From assembly GCA_038182865.1 (NCBI GenBank), contig CP116226.1, forward strand, positions 3,348,001-3,412,000: DNA of 64,000 nt, written 5' to 3'. Origin of the DNA: Microbacterium enclense. GTDB lineage: Bacteria; Actinomycetota; Actinomycetes; Actinomycetales; Microbacteriaceae. The position numbers were made by a program, and so were the translations under genes. Each line of letters starts with the position of its first letter. Position 1 is the first letter of the stretch. The notes under the pieces are model-generated. The model searched no databases. It had not been told where the DNA came from and saw only the letters and a list, made by a program, of their open reading frames with translations. Positions 22,189 to 30,523 of this stretch are shown here, one piece after another.

Positions 22189-25100
22189 TCAGAACTGCTG
22201 GCTGGGCATCGCGTCGCGCACAGCGACCTCGACCGCCCGCTGAATGAGCGCGATGGTCTCGGCATCCGGGTTGCCGGTGATGGTGATGGGCACGGAGACC
22301 CTCACATCGGCGGGCGCGCCGGCAGGCTGTCGAGCGTTCAGCTCGCGCTGGATCGCGAGCGAGCGCGGCGAGTTGTCCATGGGGACGAACGCCTCCGGCA
22401 CGTCGAAGCGATCACCTACGACCCGCCAGGTGTCCGCCGGCACGATCACCGCGGTCGCCGACATCGGAACGAGGTCGGGGATGCCGCCGCGTGCCATCGG
22501 CTGCACGATGCCGCCGTGGAAGCCGCGGCGTATCGACGTGGGATCGAGTGAGTCCGTGGCGACGTTCAGACGGACGGTCGAACCGTTGTAGGTGGTGATC
22601 AGCTGGTTGATGCTGTTCTCCGCCGCGGCGGTGTTCGCGGTGACCGCTGTTGTGATCATCTGCGGCAAGCTCGCGTACGAGCGGACGAGCTGCTCCGCAT
22701 GCTCCCTCGTGAGGCCCATCTGTGTGAGCTGGTCGATGAGGGCCTGGGTCGTCGTGTCGTAGCGGGAGGTGAGTTCCTCCTGTCCCTCTCCGGCGCGGAC
22801 GGCCGCGTTGAGCTCCTCCTGCAGCGCCCCGATCGAGCCGCGCAGCTGCCGCTCGAGCTGCGCACCGGAGTCCGTTGCGGACAGGTGCGCGAGGTCGAGC
22901 CCCTCGAGGGAGAGCTTCACGCCGTCGCTGGCGTAGCCGACGGTCGACACGGCGTCAGCCAGGCGGAGCGACGCGTCGTTGAGGAAGCCCATGGCGACCG
23001 CACCCTCGCCGAACTCGTTGACCTTGCCGCGCGCCACCTCGAGCCCGTCGAGAAGCTCCCCACGGATGGTGTCCGCGCTGGCCTTGGCCGAGTCGTCGAA
23101 CTCGCGCATCCCATCGCGCAGGCCTTCCAGCTCCGAGGTGTCGGAGAGGGGCGCGATAGCTCTCTGGAGGGTGATCAGCATGTCGACCATGTCGGCGCCC
23201 GGTCCGGCGACGAACTCGCCGAACGCGATCGCACCGTCGGCGGCCGAGTTGACCATCGTCTCGCCCCAGTCGAATGCACCGTTGACGAGGTCGAGGAAGA
23301 ACTGCGTCACGGGGCCGCGGTTCGCCGACACGAACTCGGCGACCTGGGAGAGCGGCTCAGCGAATCCGGCGGCGAGGGTGCCCTTGATGCCGTCGACGGC
23401 GACCTCGATGTTCCGCTCCGCCTGGGCGATGCGGGTGGCGTCGTTGTCGGCGATGGTGTCGAACATGCGCTGTGCGGCGCCCTCCACCTGGCCGATCTGA
23501 TCGACGGCGGTGGAGAGGTCCATGCGGAACAGCGCGTCGCCGAGATCCTCAGCTTGCGTTCCGAACAGCGCGACGGCGGCCGCGTTGCGCTGCACCGGGT
23601 CTTCCATCTGACGCAGCTTCTCGAGTACTTCGCCGAGCCCTGCGGCGGCGTCGGGGCCGCCGCGGGCGATCTTGGCCGTCATGTCCGCCGCGTTGAGGCC
23701 GAGCAGCTCGAAGCCCTCCGCGGAGGTCTTGGAGGCATCCGTCGCGCGGATCTGGAACTCTTTGAGCGCGTCGGCGGCGAGGTCGGCGTTGCGCGCACCG
23801 CCCTGGAGGGCCTGGCTCATGAGACCGAGTGACTGCGGGCCGGATAGCCCGAGGCGGGCGAACAGTGCGGGGTACTCGGTGAGGGTGTCCAGGAGGTCGC
23901 CGGCACGGTTGAGTCCCTGCCGTTCGCCGGCGGCGATGAGGTCGAAGGCCTGCTTCGCGGAGCTGGCGACACCGGTGCTGAGCAGCGTCGCTGTGGCCTG
24001 CGCGACGGGCTGCACATCCTCGCGCATGATGTCGGCGATGCCGGCGAGACCCTCGATGGTCTTGCGTGCCTCGACGTTGGAGGAGTCGCCGTCGAGCAGC
24101 TGGAACTGCATCGCCAGGCGTGCGGTGTCCATGTTCGCTTCGACGGAGTCGCCGAACACGTTCGCGTACGCGGCGCCGGCGGCACGTCCGATGCGCAGCG
24201 CCGCGGCCGGGCTGATGCCGGTGAGCGCCTCAAGGCGGTCGAAGCCGACCTCCTGCTGGAGACCGTCCTGCACCGCGCCAGACACGGCCTTGCCGATCGC
24301 GACGCCGGCGAGGATGATGCCGCCGGCGACGGGGATGGCTGTGAGCGCGGAGATGAGCGAGTCCTCGACACCACCGCCGACGACGTCGCCGACGCGCTCA
24401 CCGATGCCGCGCGTCGCCCCATCGAGGCTTCTGCCGAAGGATGCGCCCCCGCGTTCACCTGCGGCGCTGGTGGCGTCCTCGACCTTGTCGGCCAGCTGGT
24501 CGAGTTCCGCCTCTGCTTTCGCGGTGGAGGCGTCGACGTCGACCGAGGCGCGCAGGCCCTTGAGCCGCTCGGCTTGCTGCTCGAGACGCGAGAGGCTCGC
24601 CTCGGCGCGCTTCACGTCCGCGGATACCTCGAACCCACCCTCGGCGCGGATCGCGAGGTCTTCGACCTTCGCGCGTGCGCGCTCGAGCGCCTTGTCGGTG
24701 CGGGTGATGTCGGCGTCGAGCTGCAGCACCGCGCGCTCAGAGACGAGCTTGCGGGCCGCCTTCTCGACCCGGTCCATCCCGGCAAGGGCCTCACTCGACT
24801 CGACGTCGACCTTCACGGTCGCGTCGGTCTGCGCGGCCGCGGCCGCGAGCTGCTTGAACTCGCCCTTGCTGATGAGAGCGAGGCGGCGCGCAGCGTCGGC
24901 AGCGACGCCGTAGGAACGGACGAGGACGCCCTCGATCTCGCTGGCGCTCTTCTTGGTGGCGCGATCGGACACAAGGAAGTTGCGCACGAGCGACGTCGAC
25001 ATGTTCTTGGACGCGTCGGCGGCCTGCAGGAGGGCGGCGTCGAAGTCGCCGACAGCGGCCTCGACACGGTCCATCCCCGCCAGGGCGGCGGAGACGTCCG

Positions 25101-25233
25101 CGTCGACCTTCTGCACGACCGGCTTGGACTCGATGCGGTCGGCGGACTCCTTGACCTTCTGCTCGCCCTTGTCGACGCCGGTGGTGTTGGCGGTGTAGAG
25201 CACCTCGAGCTCGGCTGCGCGCAGACCGGCCAT
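22189..25233 (-). CDS. Tail tape measure protein
   Basis: 1014 residues, the longest gene of the element, right after the tail chaperones. It has long helical stretches, a hydrophobic segment near 290-315 (LTAIPVAGGIILAGVAIGKAV) and Ala-rich middle parts typical of tape measures. Two copies of an ALAGMDRVE repeat occur near residues 49 and 150, suggesting an internal duplication. At about 1.5 angstrom per residue the predicted tail is near 150 nm. The C-terminal region (VQPMARGGIPDLVPMSATAV) resembles the usual tip-end segment. Confidence 0.93.
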   Translation of the reverse strand: MAGLRAAELEVLYTANTTGVDKGEQKVKESADRIESKPVVQKVDADVSAALAGMDRVEAAVGDFDAALLQAADASKNMSTSLVRNFLVSDRATKKSASEIEGVLVRSYGVAADAARRLALISKGEFKQLAAAAAQTDATVKVDVESSEALAGMDRVEKAARKLVSERAVLQLDADITRTDKALERARAKVEDLAIRAEGGFEVSADVKRAEASLSRLEQQAERLKGLRASVDVDASTAKAEAELDQLADKVEDATSAAGERGGASFGRSLDGATRGIGERVGDVVGGGVEDSLISALTAIPVAGGIILAGVAIGKAVSGAVQDGLQQEVGFDRLEALTGISPAAALRIGRAAGAAYANVFGDSVEANMDTARLAMQFQLLDGDSSNVEARKTIEGLAGIADIMREDVQPVAQATATLLSTGVASSAKQAFDLIAAGERQGLNRAGDLLDTLTEYPALFARLGLSGPQSLGLMSQALQGGARNADLAADALKEFQIRATDASKTSAEGFELLGLNAADMTAKIARGGPDAAAGLGEVLEKLRQMEDPVQRNAAAVALFGTQAEDLGDALFRMDLSTAVDQIGQVEGAAQRMFDTIADNDATRIAQAERNIEVAVDGIKGTLAAGFAEPLSQVAEFVSANRGPVTQFFLDLVNGAFDWGETMVNSAADGAIAFGEFVAGPGADMVDMLITLQRAIAPLSDTSELEGLRDGMREFDDSAKASADTIRGELLDGLEVARGKVNEFGEGAVAMGFLNDASLRLADAVSTVGYASDGVKLSLEGLDLAHLSATDSGAQLERQLRGSIGALQEELNAAVRAGEGQEELTSRYDTTTQALIDQLTQMGLTREHAEQLVRSYASLPQMITTAVTANTAAAENSINQLITTYNGSTVRLNVATDSLDPTSIRRGFHGGIVQPMARGGIPDLVPMSATAVIVPADTWRVVGDRFDVPEAFVPMDNSPRSLAIQRELNARQPAGAPADVRVSVPITITGNPDAETIALIQRAVEVAVRDAMPSQQF

Positions 25234-25237
25234 CCCG

Positions 25238-25971
25238 TCACCTCCGTTTCAGGATCTCCCGCAGCCGTGTGGGCGAGTCGAGGAGATCGAAGATGGCGGC
25301 GCGCACGCCGAGCCACGGCCCGGACAGCACCGCTTCGTCGTGCAGGTTGATACCGCGCGCCATCAGCTCGGCGACGACGAGACGCCAGTGCGTGACCAGA
25401 GCGAGCCAGGAGCCGTCGATGTCCGTCTGCGGGCGCGTGGCCTGCGCGAGCTGGGCGTCCTGCGCTTCGACGGGGACGCGGTAGTCCTCGTAGATGGGGA
25501 CGTCGTTCACGTCGTAGTCGATGATCTCGCCGACGCCGTAGAGCCGCGCCCACTCGTGCGGGGTGAGCGCGCCTACGCTTTTGGGGCCGGCGCACCCGCT
25601 TCCGCGCTGACCCGTGGCGCCCAGAGCACCGTCGCGAGAGCGTCGGCGTACTCCTTGCCACGCGTCCAGTAGAAGATCGCGTAGTACTCCATGCGGTCGA
25701 TGGTCTCGATCGCGACGTCGTCGTCCGTCATCTCCTGGGCCACCGGCCCGAGTCCGGGGCGCTCGACACCCCGGATGGTGTCGAGGATCTCGGTGATCTC
25801 GTCGGGGATTTCGCCTTTGACGATCCCGAGGTTGACCTCGGCGCGCACCGCGGCGGCGATGATCTTCCGCGCGCGACGCACGCTGGGGGCCGGAACCGAG
25901 TAGGTCCGGCCCCCAAGCGGCATCTTCAGGTCGGGCGCGACCCACTCCGAGAAGTCGACCGCGCTGGCCAC
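25238..25971 (-). CDS. Tail assembly chaperone, frameshifted long form (gpG-T type)
   Basis: The upstream frame reads to APAPK, then a -1 slip at CCCAAAA (25579-25585) continues in the overlapping frame as SVGALTPHEWARLYG and runs to KRR at the stop 25238, giving about 244 residues. Long/short chaperone pairs made by a -1 slip are a hallmark of siphophages; the two proteins bind the tape measure and recruit tail-tube subunits. No start codon or ribosome site fits the second part alone, which supports the fusion. Confidence 0.85.
25573..25971 (-). CDS. Tail assembly chaperone, short form (gpG type)
   Basis: 132 residues made when no frameshift occurs, from the GTG at 25971 to TAG at 25573-25575. 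It includes the region VRRARKIIAAAVRAEVNLG and the DDDVAIETIDRMEYYAIFYWTRG helix common to actinophage tail chaperones. Two nt separate it from the stop of the major tail protein. Confidence 0.88.
   Translation of the reverse strand: MASAVDFSEWVAPDLKMPLGGRTYSVPAPSVRRARKIIAAAVRAEVNLGIVKGEIPDEITEILDTIRGVERPGLGPVAQEMTDDDVAIETIDRMEYYAIFYWTRGKEYADALATVLWAPRVSAEAGAPAPKA
25579..25585 (-). promoter_or_regulatory. Programmed -1 ribosomal frameshift site
   Basis: On the minus strand the heptamer is C CCA AAA (X XXY YYZ) in the reading frame GCC CCA AAA GCG TAG. Slipping back one base keeps pairing in both sites and enters the frame AGC GTA GGC, which is open for 113 more codons. The in-frame TAG is two codons downstream. 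Confidence 0.85.
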
Positions 25972-25973
25972 TC

Positions 25974-26771
25974 TCAGGCGCCTCGGGTGTACGGCAGCGC
26001 GGTGGACGCGCCCGTGGCGTTCGTGACGACGATCGGGGCAGACCCAGCGTTGCCGGCGGGCAGAATCGCGACGATCTTCGTCGTGTCCACGATGGTGTAG
26101 CCGGTGGCGTTGGTGCCGCCGATCTTCACCCCGGCGGCGCCGGTGACCAGGGCGTTGCCCGACGAGTCGACGAAGCCGGTTCCGCGGATCGTCACCTGCT
26201 GACCTGCGCTCGCACCGGTCGGGGTGGCGCCGACGAGCAGGGGCACCGTCTCCGGCCAGCCCTGGAAGGGGTTCTCGATCGGCGTGTACGCGCCGACGCC
26301 CTCGAGGGTCCAGTTCCAGGTCTCGGTCTGCCCGTCGGGGGCGGTCTGCCCACGCTGGTAGGTAACGGTGACGAAGCCCTGGCCGGCGTCCTTGAGGTTG
26401 GGGGCACCCTTGGCCGGCTTGTGGAAGAACTGGATCTCGATCTCGGCGTCCTCGTCGATCGAGGTCGGCAGCGTGCGCTGGCGCAGCGCCTCGATCTCGG
26501 GCAGGTACTCGCCGGTGGTGCGGGAGCGGTTCACGAACGTCGAGAACGCGTGCGAGTGCGACCACGCGTCGACGGCGTTGTTCGCCGACCCCTGGTCGTC
26601 GTAGCTCATGGCGTTGCTCTTGGTGGGGGTGTGTCCCGGGGCGTAGCCGAACAGTCGACGGATGTCGATGAAGTTCGGCTGGGCGCCGCGCTCAGCGAGG
26701 TTGACGCGGACGCCGTACTCGTAGGACTTGCCGCGCACCGTTCCGGCGGGCAGCGGGATCTTGTTGTTCAC
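25974..26771 (-). CDS. Major tail (tube) protein with Ig-like IPT/TIG domain
   Basis: 265 residues. The first 170 form the tail-tube domain (VRGKSYEYGVRVNLAERGAQ, EIEIQFFHKPAKGAPN, WNWTLEGVGAYTPIENPFQG). The last 85 read like an IPT/TIG immunoglobulin-type fold (VTIRGTGF, VKIGGTNATGYTIVDTTKI, APIVVTNATG), a decoration often displayed on tail tubes. The GTG start overlaps the upstream stop (GTGA). Confidence 0.88.
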   Translation of the reverse strand: MNNKIPLPAGTVRGKSYEYGVRVNLAERGAQPNFIDIRRLFGYAPGHTPTKSNAMSYDDQGSANNAVDAWSHSHAFSTFVNRSRTTGEYLPEIEALRQRTLPTSIDEDAEIEIQFFHKPAKGAPNLKDAGQGFVTVTYQRGQTAPDGQTETWNWTLEGVGAYTPIENPFQGWPETVPLLVGATPTGASAGQQVTIRGTGFVDSSGNALVTGAAGVKIGGTNATGYTIVDTTKIVAILPAGNAGSAPIVVTNATGASTALPYTRGA

Positions 26772-27190
26772 GACGGAGACTCCTCGTTGTCGAAGATGAT
26801 CAGGAGGTTGTCGGTGCGCTCTTCGCGACCGTTGGCGTCGGCCCCTTGGGGGTCGAACGAGATGCGGATGATCTGGCTGATGACGCCTTCGCGGAACAGG
26901 CCGCGGAGGAAGGTGTGTGCGACGTCGCCGAGGCGGTTGGCGCCGTTCGGGTCGCCGTTGCCGCCGCGTAAGCGCAGCTGCACGCGCCGCTGCTTGACGT
27001 CGGTGATGTCGTCGTCGGTGCCGCCGTAGACGCGGACACCGACGGCGCGGCGGGCGTCCGAGGGGATCGCTCCTTCGTGGAGCGTGACCTGGTCGGTCGA
27101 GTAGTCGTAGGAGCCCTCGTCGAGCCACGTCCACCCGTCGATCGAGCCGAGCTTCTCGACGAGCCAGCGGGTGAGCTCGGCGTCATCCAC
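26768..27190 (-). CDS. Tail terminator protein
   Basis: 140 residues from GTG 27190, located between the neck proteins and the major tail protein, the usual place for the ring protein that ends tail-tube growth. Features: WLVEKLGSIDGWTWLDEGSYDY at the start and strands with RRVQLRLRGGNGDPN and IIRISFDPQGADANGREERTD. It overlaps the previous gene by 8 nt. Confidence 0.72.
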   Translation of the reverse strand: MDDAELTRWLVEKLGSIDGWTWLDEGSYDYSTDQVTLHEGAIPSDARRAVGVRVYGGTDDDITDVKQRRVQLRLRGGNGDPNGANRLGDVAHTFLRGLFREGVISQIIRISFDPQGADANGREERTDNLLIIFDNEESPS

Positions 27191-27500
27191 CGAGGTCGGC
27201 CTTGTGCTGCTCGGCGAGGACCACACCGATGTCGACCTGGTCGACCGCCGCCTCGGCGAACTTCGCCTGCCCGTTGGTGTGCTTGGCGTCGAGATCCTCG
27301 TTCGACCATCGCTTCACAGGTGAGGTGAACCCGACCTGGAGGGTGAGATCGTCGACGGTCGAGAAGCCGGTCTTGTCGGAGTCGCCGGTGTCGTCGGGGC
27401 TGAGCTCTTTCATGCGCTTGAGCACCTTGGTGCCGGCCTTGCGGAGGCCCTTCTCGATGGAGCGTTCGAGCTGGGTCTTGATGGGGTAGAACTTCGCCAC
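27183..27500 (-). CDS. Neck / tail completion protein (HK97 gp10-like)
   Basis: 105 residues with a basic helix at the N terminus (LERSIEKGLRKAGTKVLKRMKELSPDDTG) and a strand region (DDLTLQVGFTSPVKRW). The helix followed by SPxxTG and strands is the pattern of HK97 gp10-family neck proteins. The position between head-closure and terminator genes agrees. Confidence 0.72.
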   Translation of the reverse strand: MAKFYPIKTQLERSIEKGLRKAGTKVLKRMKELSPDDTGDSDKTGFSTVDDLTLQVGFTSPVKRWSNEDLDAKHTNGQAKFAEAAVDQVDIGVVLAEQHKADLGG

Positions 27501-27509
27501 GCGCGCTCC

Positions 27510-27839
27510 TTACTGCAGGAAGAGGATCAGGTGAGAGGGCAGCGGGGGCGCGTTCTCGTCGCGTTCGACGGCGATCACGCGGGCACGACGCTGGCCGGGC
27601 TTGCTCTTCCACACGGTCACGAATGACCCGATGGGCACGGCAGCGGCGAGGGGGACGGTGACCTGCGTGTTGGAGACCTGCTCGGTCGCGTCGGCCGCGA
27701 CGATGAGCTTCTGCTGGTCTTTGATCTCGGCCTTCTTGAGTTCGCGTGCGGGTCCGAGGCGTGTGCCGGATCCGCCGCTGGGGAGGGCGTCCTCGACGAT
27801 GACGGTGTGAGGCCACCAGAACGCGCTGTCCCAGCTCAC
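27510..27839 (-). CDS. Head closure / stopper protein
   Basis: 109 residues, beta-rich (HTVIVEDALPSGGSG, QVTVPLAAAVPIGSFVTVW, RRARVIAVERDENAPPLPSHLILFLQ). It overlaps the connector gene by 4 nt. Small barrel-like proteins at this place close the head portal and receive the tail. Assigned by gene order and strand pattern. Confidence 0.68.
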   Translation of the reverse strand: MSWDSAFWWPHTVIVEDALPSGGSGTRLGPARELKKAEIKDQQKLIVAADATEQVSNTQVTVPLAAAVPIGSFVTVWKSKPGQRRARVIAVERDENAPPLPSHLILFLQ

Positions 27840-28207
27840 TCGTAGGTCTCCCGCCAGAGCTTCGACAGGGGCCGTTCGGTGGGGAAGCTGCCGCGCGCGC
27901 CCGGGTACTCGGGCTCGGCGATACCGAACAGCCGGCGAAGGTCGGCGAGGTCGGGCCCCTGGAAGGCGTCGCCGATGTCGCGCAGCTTGATGTTGGTGCC
28001 GTTGCGGCCCATCGACTCCACGGCACCGGTGCCGGCCTCCGCGACGCGGCTGGCGACTCGGCGGAGGATCGCGATAGCCGTGCGCTTCTCGCGGCTGTTC
28101 TCGACGACCGTACGCAGCTGCGGGGCGACCTCGCAGGCGCGCAGGAGCAGCACCAGGCCGAGGTCTTCGTCGTCCGTGAATTCGCTTGTGTCGATGCCAG
28201 CGCTCAT
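27836..28207 (-). CDS. Head-tail connector protein
   Basis: 123 residues, helical, with an acidic N terminus (TSEFTDDEDLGLVLLLRACE) and a helix AIAILRRVASRVAEAG, matching the gp15/gp6-like adaptor proteins that bind under the portal. Follows the gene at 28265 after a 57-bp gap. Confidence 0.7.
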   Translation of the reverse strand: MSAGIDTSEFTDDEDLGLVLLLRACEVAPQLRTVVENSREKRTAIAILRRVASRVAEAGTGAVESMGRNGTNIKLRDIGDAFQGPDLADLRRLFGIAEPEYPGARGSFPTERPLSKLWRETYE

Positions 28208-28264
28208 GATTTCTCCCTTGATGGGCGGCCCCCGAGCTGAGGGCTCGGGGGCCGCCGAGGGGCG

Positions 28265-28744
28265 TCAGGACTGCGCGGGCTTGGCCGCGGTCGCCTTCGC
28301 CGGGGTGGGCTTCTTCGCGGCCTCCGCCTGGGCGGCCTCGAGGGCGCTCTGTGCTGCGGTCAGCTCCTCGCGTTCCGCGTCGAGCTGTCGCCGCTCCGCT
28401 TCGACCTCTTCCCGTGCGGCGACGACCTTCTGCGCTTCCGCCTCGACGGCGCGGCGTGCGACATCGAGCTCGGCCGCGTCCGCTTCCCGCTCGCGCTGAA
28501 CGAGGAGGTCCACGTCGGCGCGGGTGAGGATCTGTTCGCCCTCACCGCCGACGGCGGGTGCGGGGATGATCTCGTCCGGCGCCGGCTCGATCAGCTCGAG
28601 CTCGAGCAGGCGGGCGATCTCCGCGTCCTCGATGGACGCCGGCAGGAGTCGGCCCTTTCGGAGGTAGGCCTCCCCGCCCTGCGCGCCGGGGATGCGGGCG
28701 ACGATGCGGGCGGCGGTGACGATGTAGCGCTTCTTGGTGGCCAT
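28265..28744 (-). CDS. Coiled-coil protein after the major capsid gene
   Basis: 159 residues. The N-terminal 60 residues form a small compact domain (RYIVTAARIVARIPGAQGG, YLRKGRLLPASI, LLELELIEPAPDE). Residues 75-140 are a long charged coiled coil (DVDLLVQREREADAAELDVARR and onwards), and the end is Ala/Lys/Pro-rich. The ATG overlaps the capsid stop (ATGA). Likely a head or neck accessory protein; exact role unknown. Confidence 0.65.
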   Translation of the reverse strand: MATKKRYIVTAARIVARIPGAQGGEAYLRKGRLLPASIEDAEIARLLELELIEPAPDEIIPAPAVGGEGEQILTRADVDLLVQREREADAAELDVARRAVEAEAQKVVAAREEVEAERRQLDAEREELTAAQSALEAAQAEAAKKPTPAKATAAKPAQS

Positions 28745-29670
28745 CAGAGCCCCGTTCCGGTGATCGCGTAGGCGGCGGTCGCGTCGGTGACGACGGGGAC
28801 CGTGATGCGGCGTGCGCGGACGAGGTAGCCCTCGAAGTCCTTGTCCTCGCGCAGCGACTTGGTCTCGATGCCGTCGCCGGCCGAGGTGTAGCCGGGGCTG
28901 ACGTCGGTCTGGTCCGCCATGCCGCCGAGCTCGTCGGTGTCGACGAACAGGGGCGCGGCGGTCGGGGTGTGGGAGGAGCGCAGCCAGGTGGTGTCGAGGA
29001 CGGTGGGCCACGTTCCGGTGAGCAGGGGGTTGTTCTGCTCCCGGGGGAGCAGGCCTGCGGCGAGGAAGGTGGCCATGACGCTGGCGTACGCCGTCGGCTT
29101 GAGGACGATGGTGTCGAGGGTGTGTCCTTCGCCGGACTCCTCGGCGATCGCCTTGGTCATCTCGATCGAGCGGACGATGCCGTCGACCGTGGTCCACGAA
29201 CCGATCGCGTTGATGGACTGGCTGACCTTGGATGCGATGACGCCGAGGGCTGCGGAGTCGACGTAGCGGACCATCGTGTTCACGAGCTGGTTGATGGTCT
29301 TGTTGACGACGTCGATGCCGCGCCGCTTGATCGACTCATCGAAGATGGGCACGTCGCGCGCGAGCTTCTCGACGGCCGCGCCGGCGAGGTCGCCGGTGTA
29401 GACCTGGGAGCGGGGGATCTCACCACCGGGGGCGACCACTTCGGGGTCGTCCGCCGCGAACAACGGTTCGCCGCCCTCGTAGAGGATGGCTCCGCCTTCG
29501 ACGCGCAGGCGGGCCTTGAGGAGGGCGTTGGCGATGAACCGCTGAGCGGCGATGTCGCGGACGCGGCGGGCGAAGAGGGTCTTGGAGAGCAGGAACGCGT
29601 GGATCTGCTCGGAGGTGAGGTTCTCGGTACCCGTGACCGCGGGGGTGGGGTAGGTGAGGGAGCTGGCCAT
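28744..29670 (-). CDS. Major capsid protein (HK97 fold)
   Basis: 308 residues with a good AAGGAG site before the ATG. The order of segments fits the family: an N-terminal arm, an E-loop-like stretch (ILYEGGEPLFAADDPEVVAPGGEIP), the spine helix region (SIKRRGIDVVNKTINQLVNTMVRY) and the A-domain with VLKPTAYASVMATFLAAGLLP. It follows protease-scaffold and decoration genes. No large N-terminal delta domain is visible, in agreement with a separate scaffold. Confidence 0.9.
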   Translation of the reverse strand: MASSLTYPTPAVTGTENLTSEQIHAFLLSKTLFARRVRDIAAQRFIANALLKARLRVEGGAILYEGGEPLFAADDPEVVAPGGEIPRSQVYTGDLAGAAVEKLARDVPIFDESIKRRGIDVVNKTINQLVNTMVRYVDSAALGVIASKVSQSINAIGSWTTVDGIVRSIEMTKAIAEESGEGHTLDTIVLKPTAYASVMATFLAAGLLPREQNNPLLTGTWPTVLDTTWLRSSHTPTAAPLFVDTDELGGMADQTDVSPGYTSAGDGIETKSLREDKDFEGYLVRARRITVPVVTDATAAYAITGTGL

Positions 29671-29684
29671 GTGAAATCTCCTTG

Positions 29685-30044
29685 TCAGTCCAGCGCGACG
29701 TGGATCAGCTGATCCGCGGCGGTGGTGGTCGTGATGGTGAGGCCGATGCCGTTCTCGCCTGCGGCGACGGCGACGGCCTTGCCAGCCGCTGCGGGCTTGA
29801 TGCGGGTGCCGGCGGCAATCGCGGCACCCGCGACGAGCTTCTGGACGCCGCCTCGCAGGACGAGCACGTCGTCGCCGGCCTTCGCGTCGGTGCCGGCGGC
29901 ACCGAAGGTCTTGACGGATCCGGCCTGGGTGTGGGCGACCGCCCGGGGGCCGGTGATCTCGACGAGGCGGCCTCCGATGACGTCGGCACTGGCGGTGCAG
30001 GTGATGCTGGCGCCGGGGGCGAAGGTGTGGATGTGGGTGGTCAC
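29685..30044 (-). CDS. Head decoration / capsid cement protein (DUF2190-like)
   Basis: 119 residues, Ala/Gly/Thr-rich small beta barrel (ASITCTASADVIGGRLVEITG, GDDVLVLRGGVQKLVAGAAI, GIGLTITTTTAADQLIHVALD). The pattern and location between scaffold and capsid genes match DUF2190-type decoration proteins that stabilise the shell. Confidence 0.8.
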   Translation of the reverse strand: MTTHIHTFAPGASITCTASADVIGGRLVEITGPRAVAHTQAGSVKTFGAAGTDAKAGDDVLVLRGGVQKLVAGAAIAAGTRIKPAAAGKAVAVAAGENGIGLTITTTTAADQLIHVALD

Positions 30045-30046
30045 GG

Positions 30047-30523
30047 TCAGTCCTCCTCGGACGTGGTGTCGTCACCGAAGAGGGCGCGGTACTGGGCCTC
30101 TTCCTCGTCGGTGACCTGGTCGGAGCGGCCGATCTCGTCGACGGGGACGGCGGCGTTCTTCGGCATCTGGTTGAGGATGGCGACGGTGCTGGCCTCGTTC
30201 TCCTTGAGGGAGGCCGTCCACACGTCCTTGGAGCTGGTCGCGATCCGGCCGTCGCGCAGCGCGTCGCTGATGATCCGCTCACGCCGCTGGTTGTCGAGGG
30301 CTGCCATGGCTTCGCGGCCGGCGGCCGCTCCGCTCTGCATCTCTTCGAACGCGGCACGGTCGACGACCATGGCGCCGGGGGGCAGCTGGGCGGTGAGCGC
30401 TGCGGTGGCGGTGTCGCGCTCGGTGAGGGCGGTGTCGAGGGCGGTGTACACGTCCTCGTCGGTGGCGTCGGTGGGGACGCCGAGACGCTCGCGGATGCGA
30501 GCGGTGAAGGGGGTGGTGCTCAT
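30047..30523 (-). CDS. Internal scaffold protein from a nested in-frame start
   Basis: An ATG at codon 266 of the protease gene is preceded by AAGGAG at a spacing of 8-9 nt, as good as the site of the capsid gene. It would give a 158-residue free scaffold (TARIRERLGVPTDATDEDVY to TTSEED), as with lambda C/Nu3. Scaffolds are usually needed in excess over protease, which fits a nested start. Confidence 0.7.
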   Translation of the reverse strand: MSTTPFTARIRERLGVPTDATDEDVYTALDTALTERDTATAALTAQLPPGAMVVDRAAFEEMQSGAAAGREAMAALDNQRRERIISDALRDGRIATSSKDVWTASLKENEASTVAILNQMPKNAAVPVDEIGRSDQVTDEEEAQYRALFGDDTTSEED

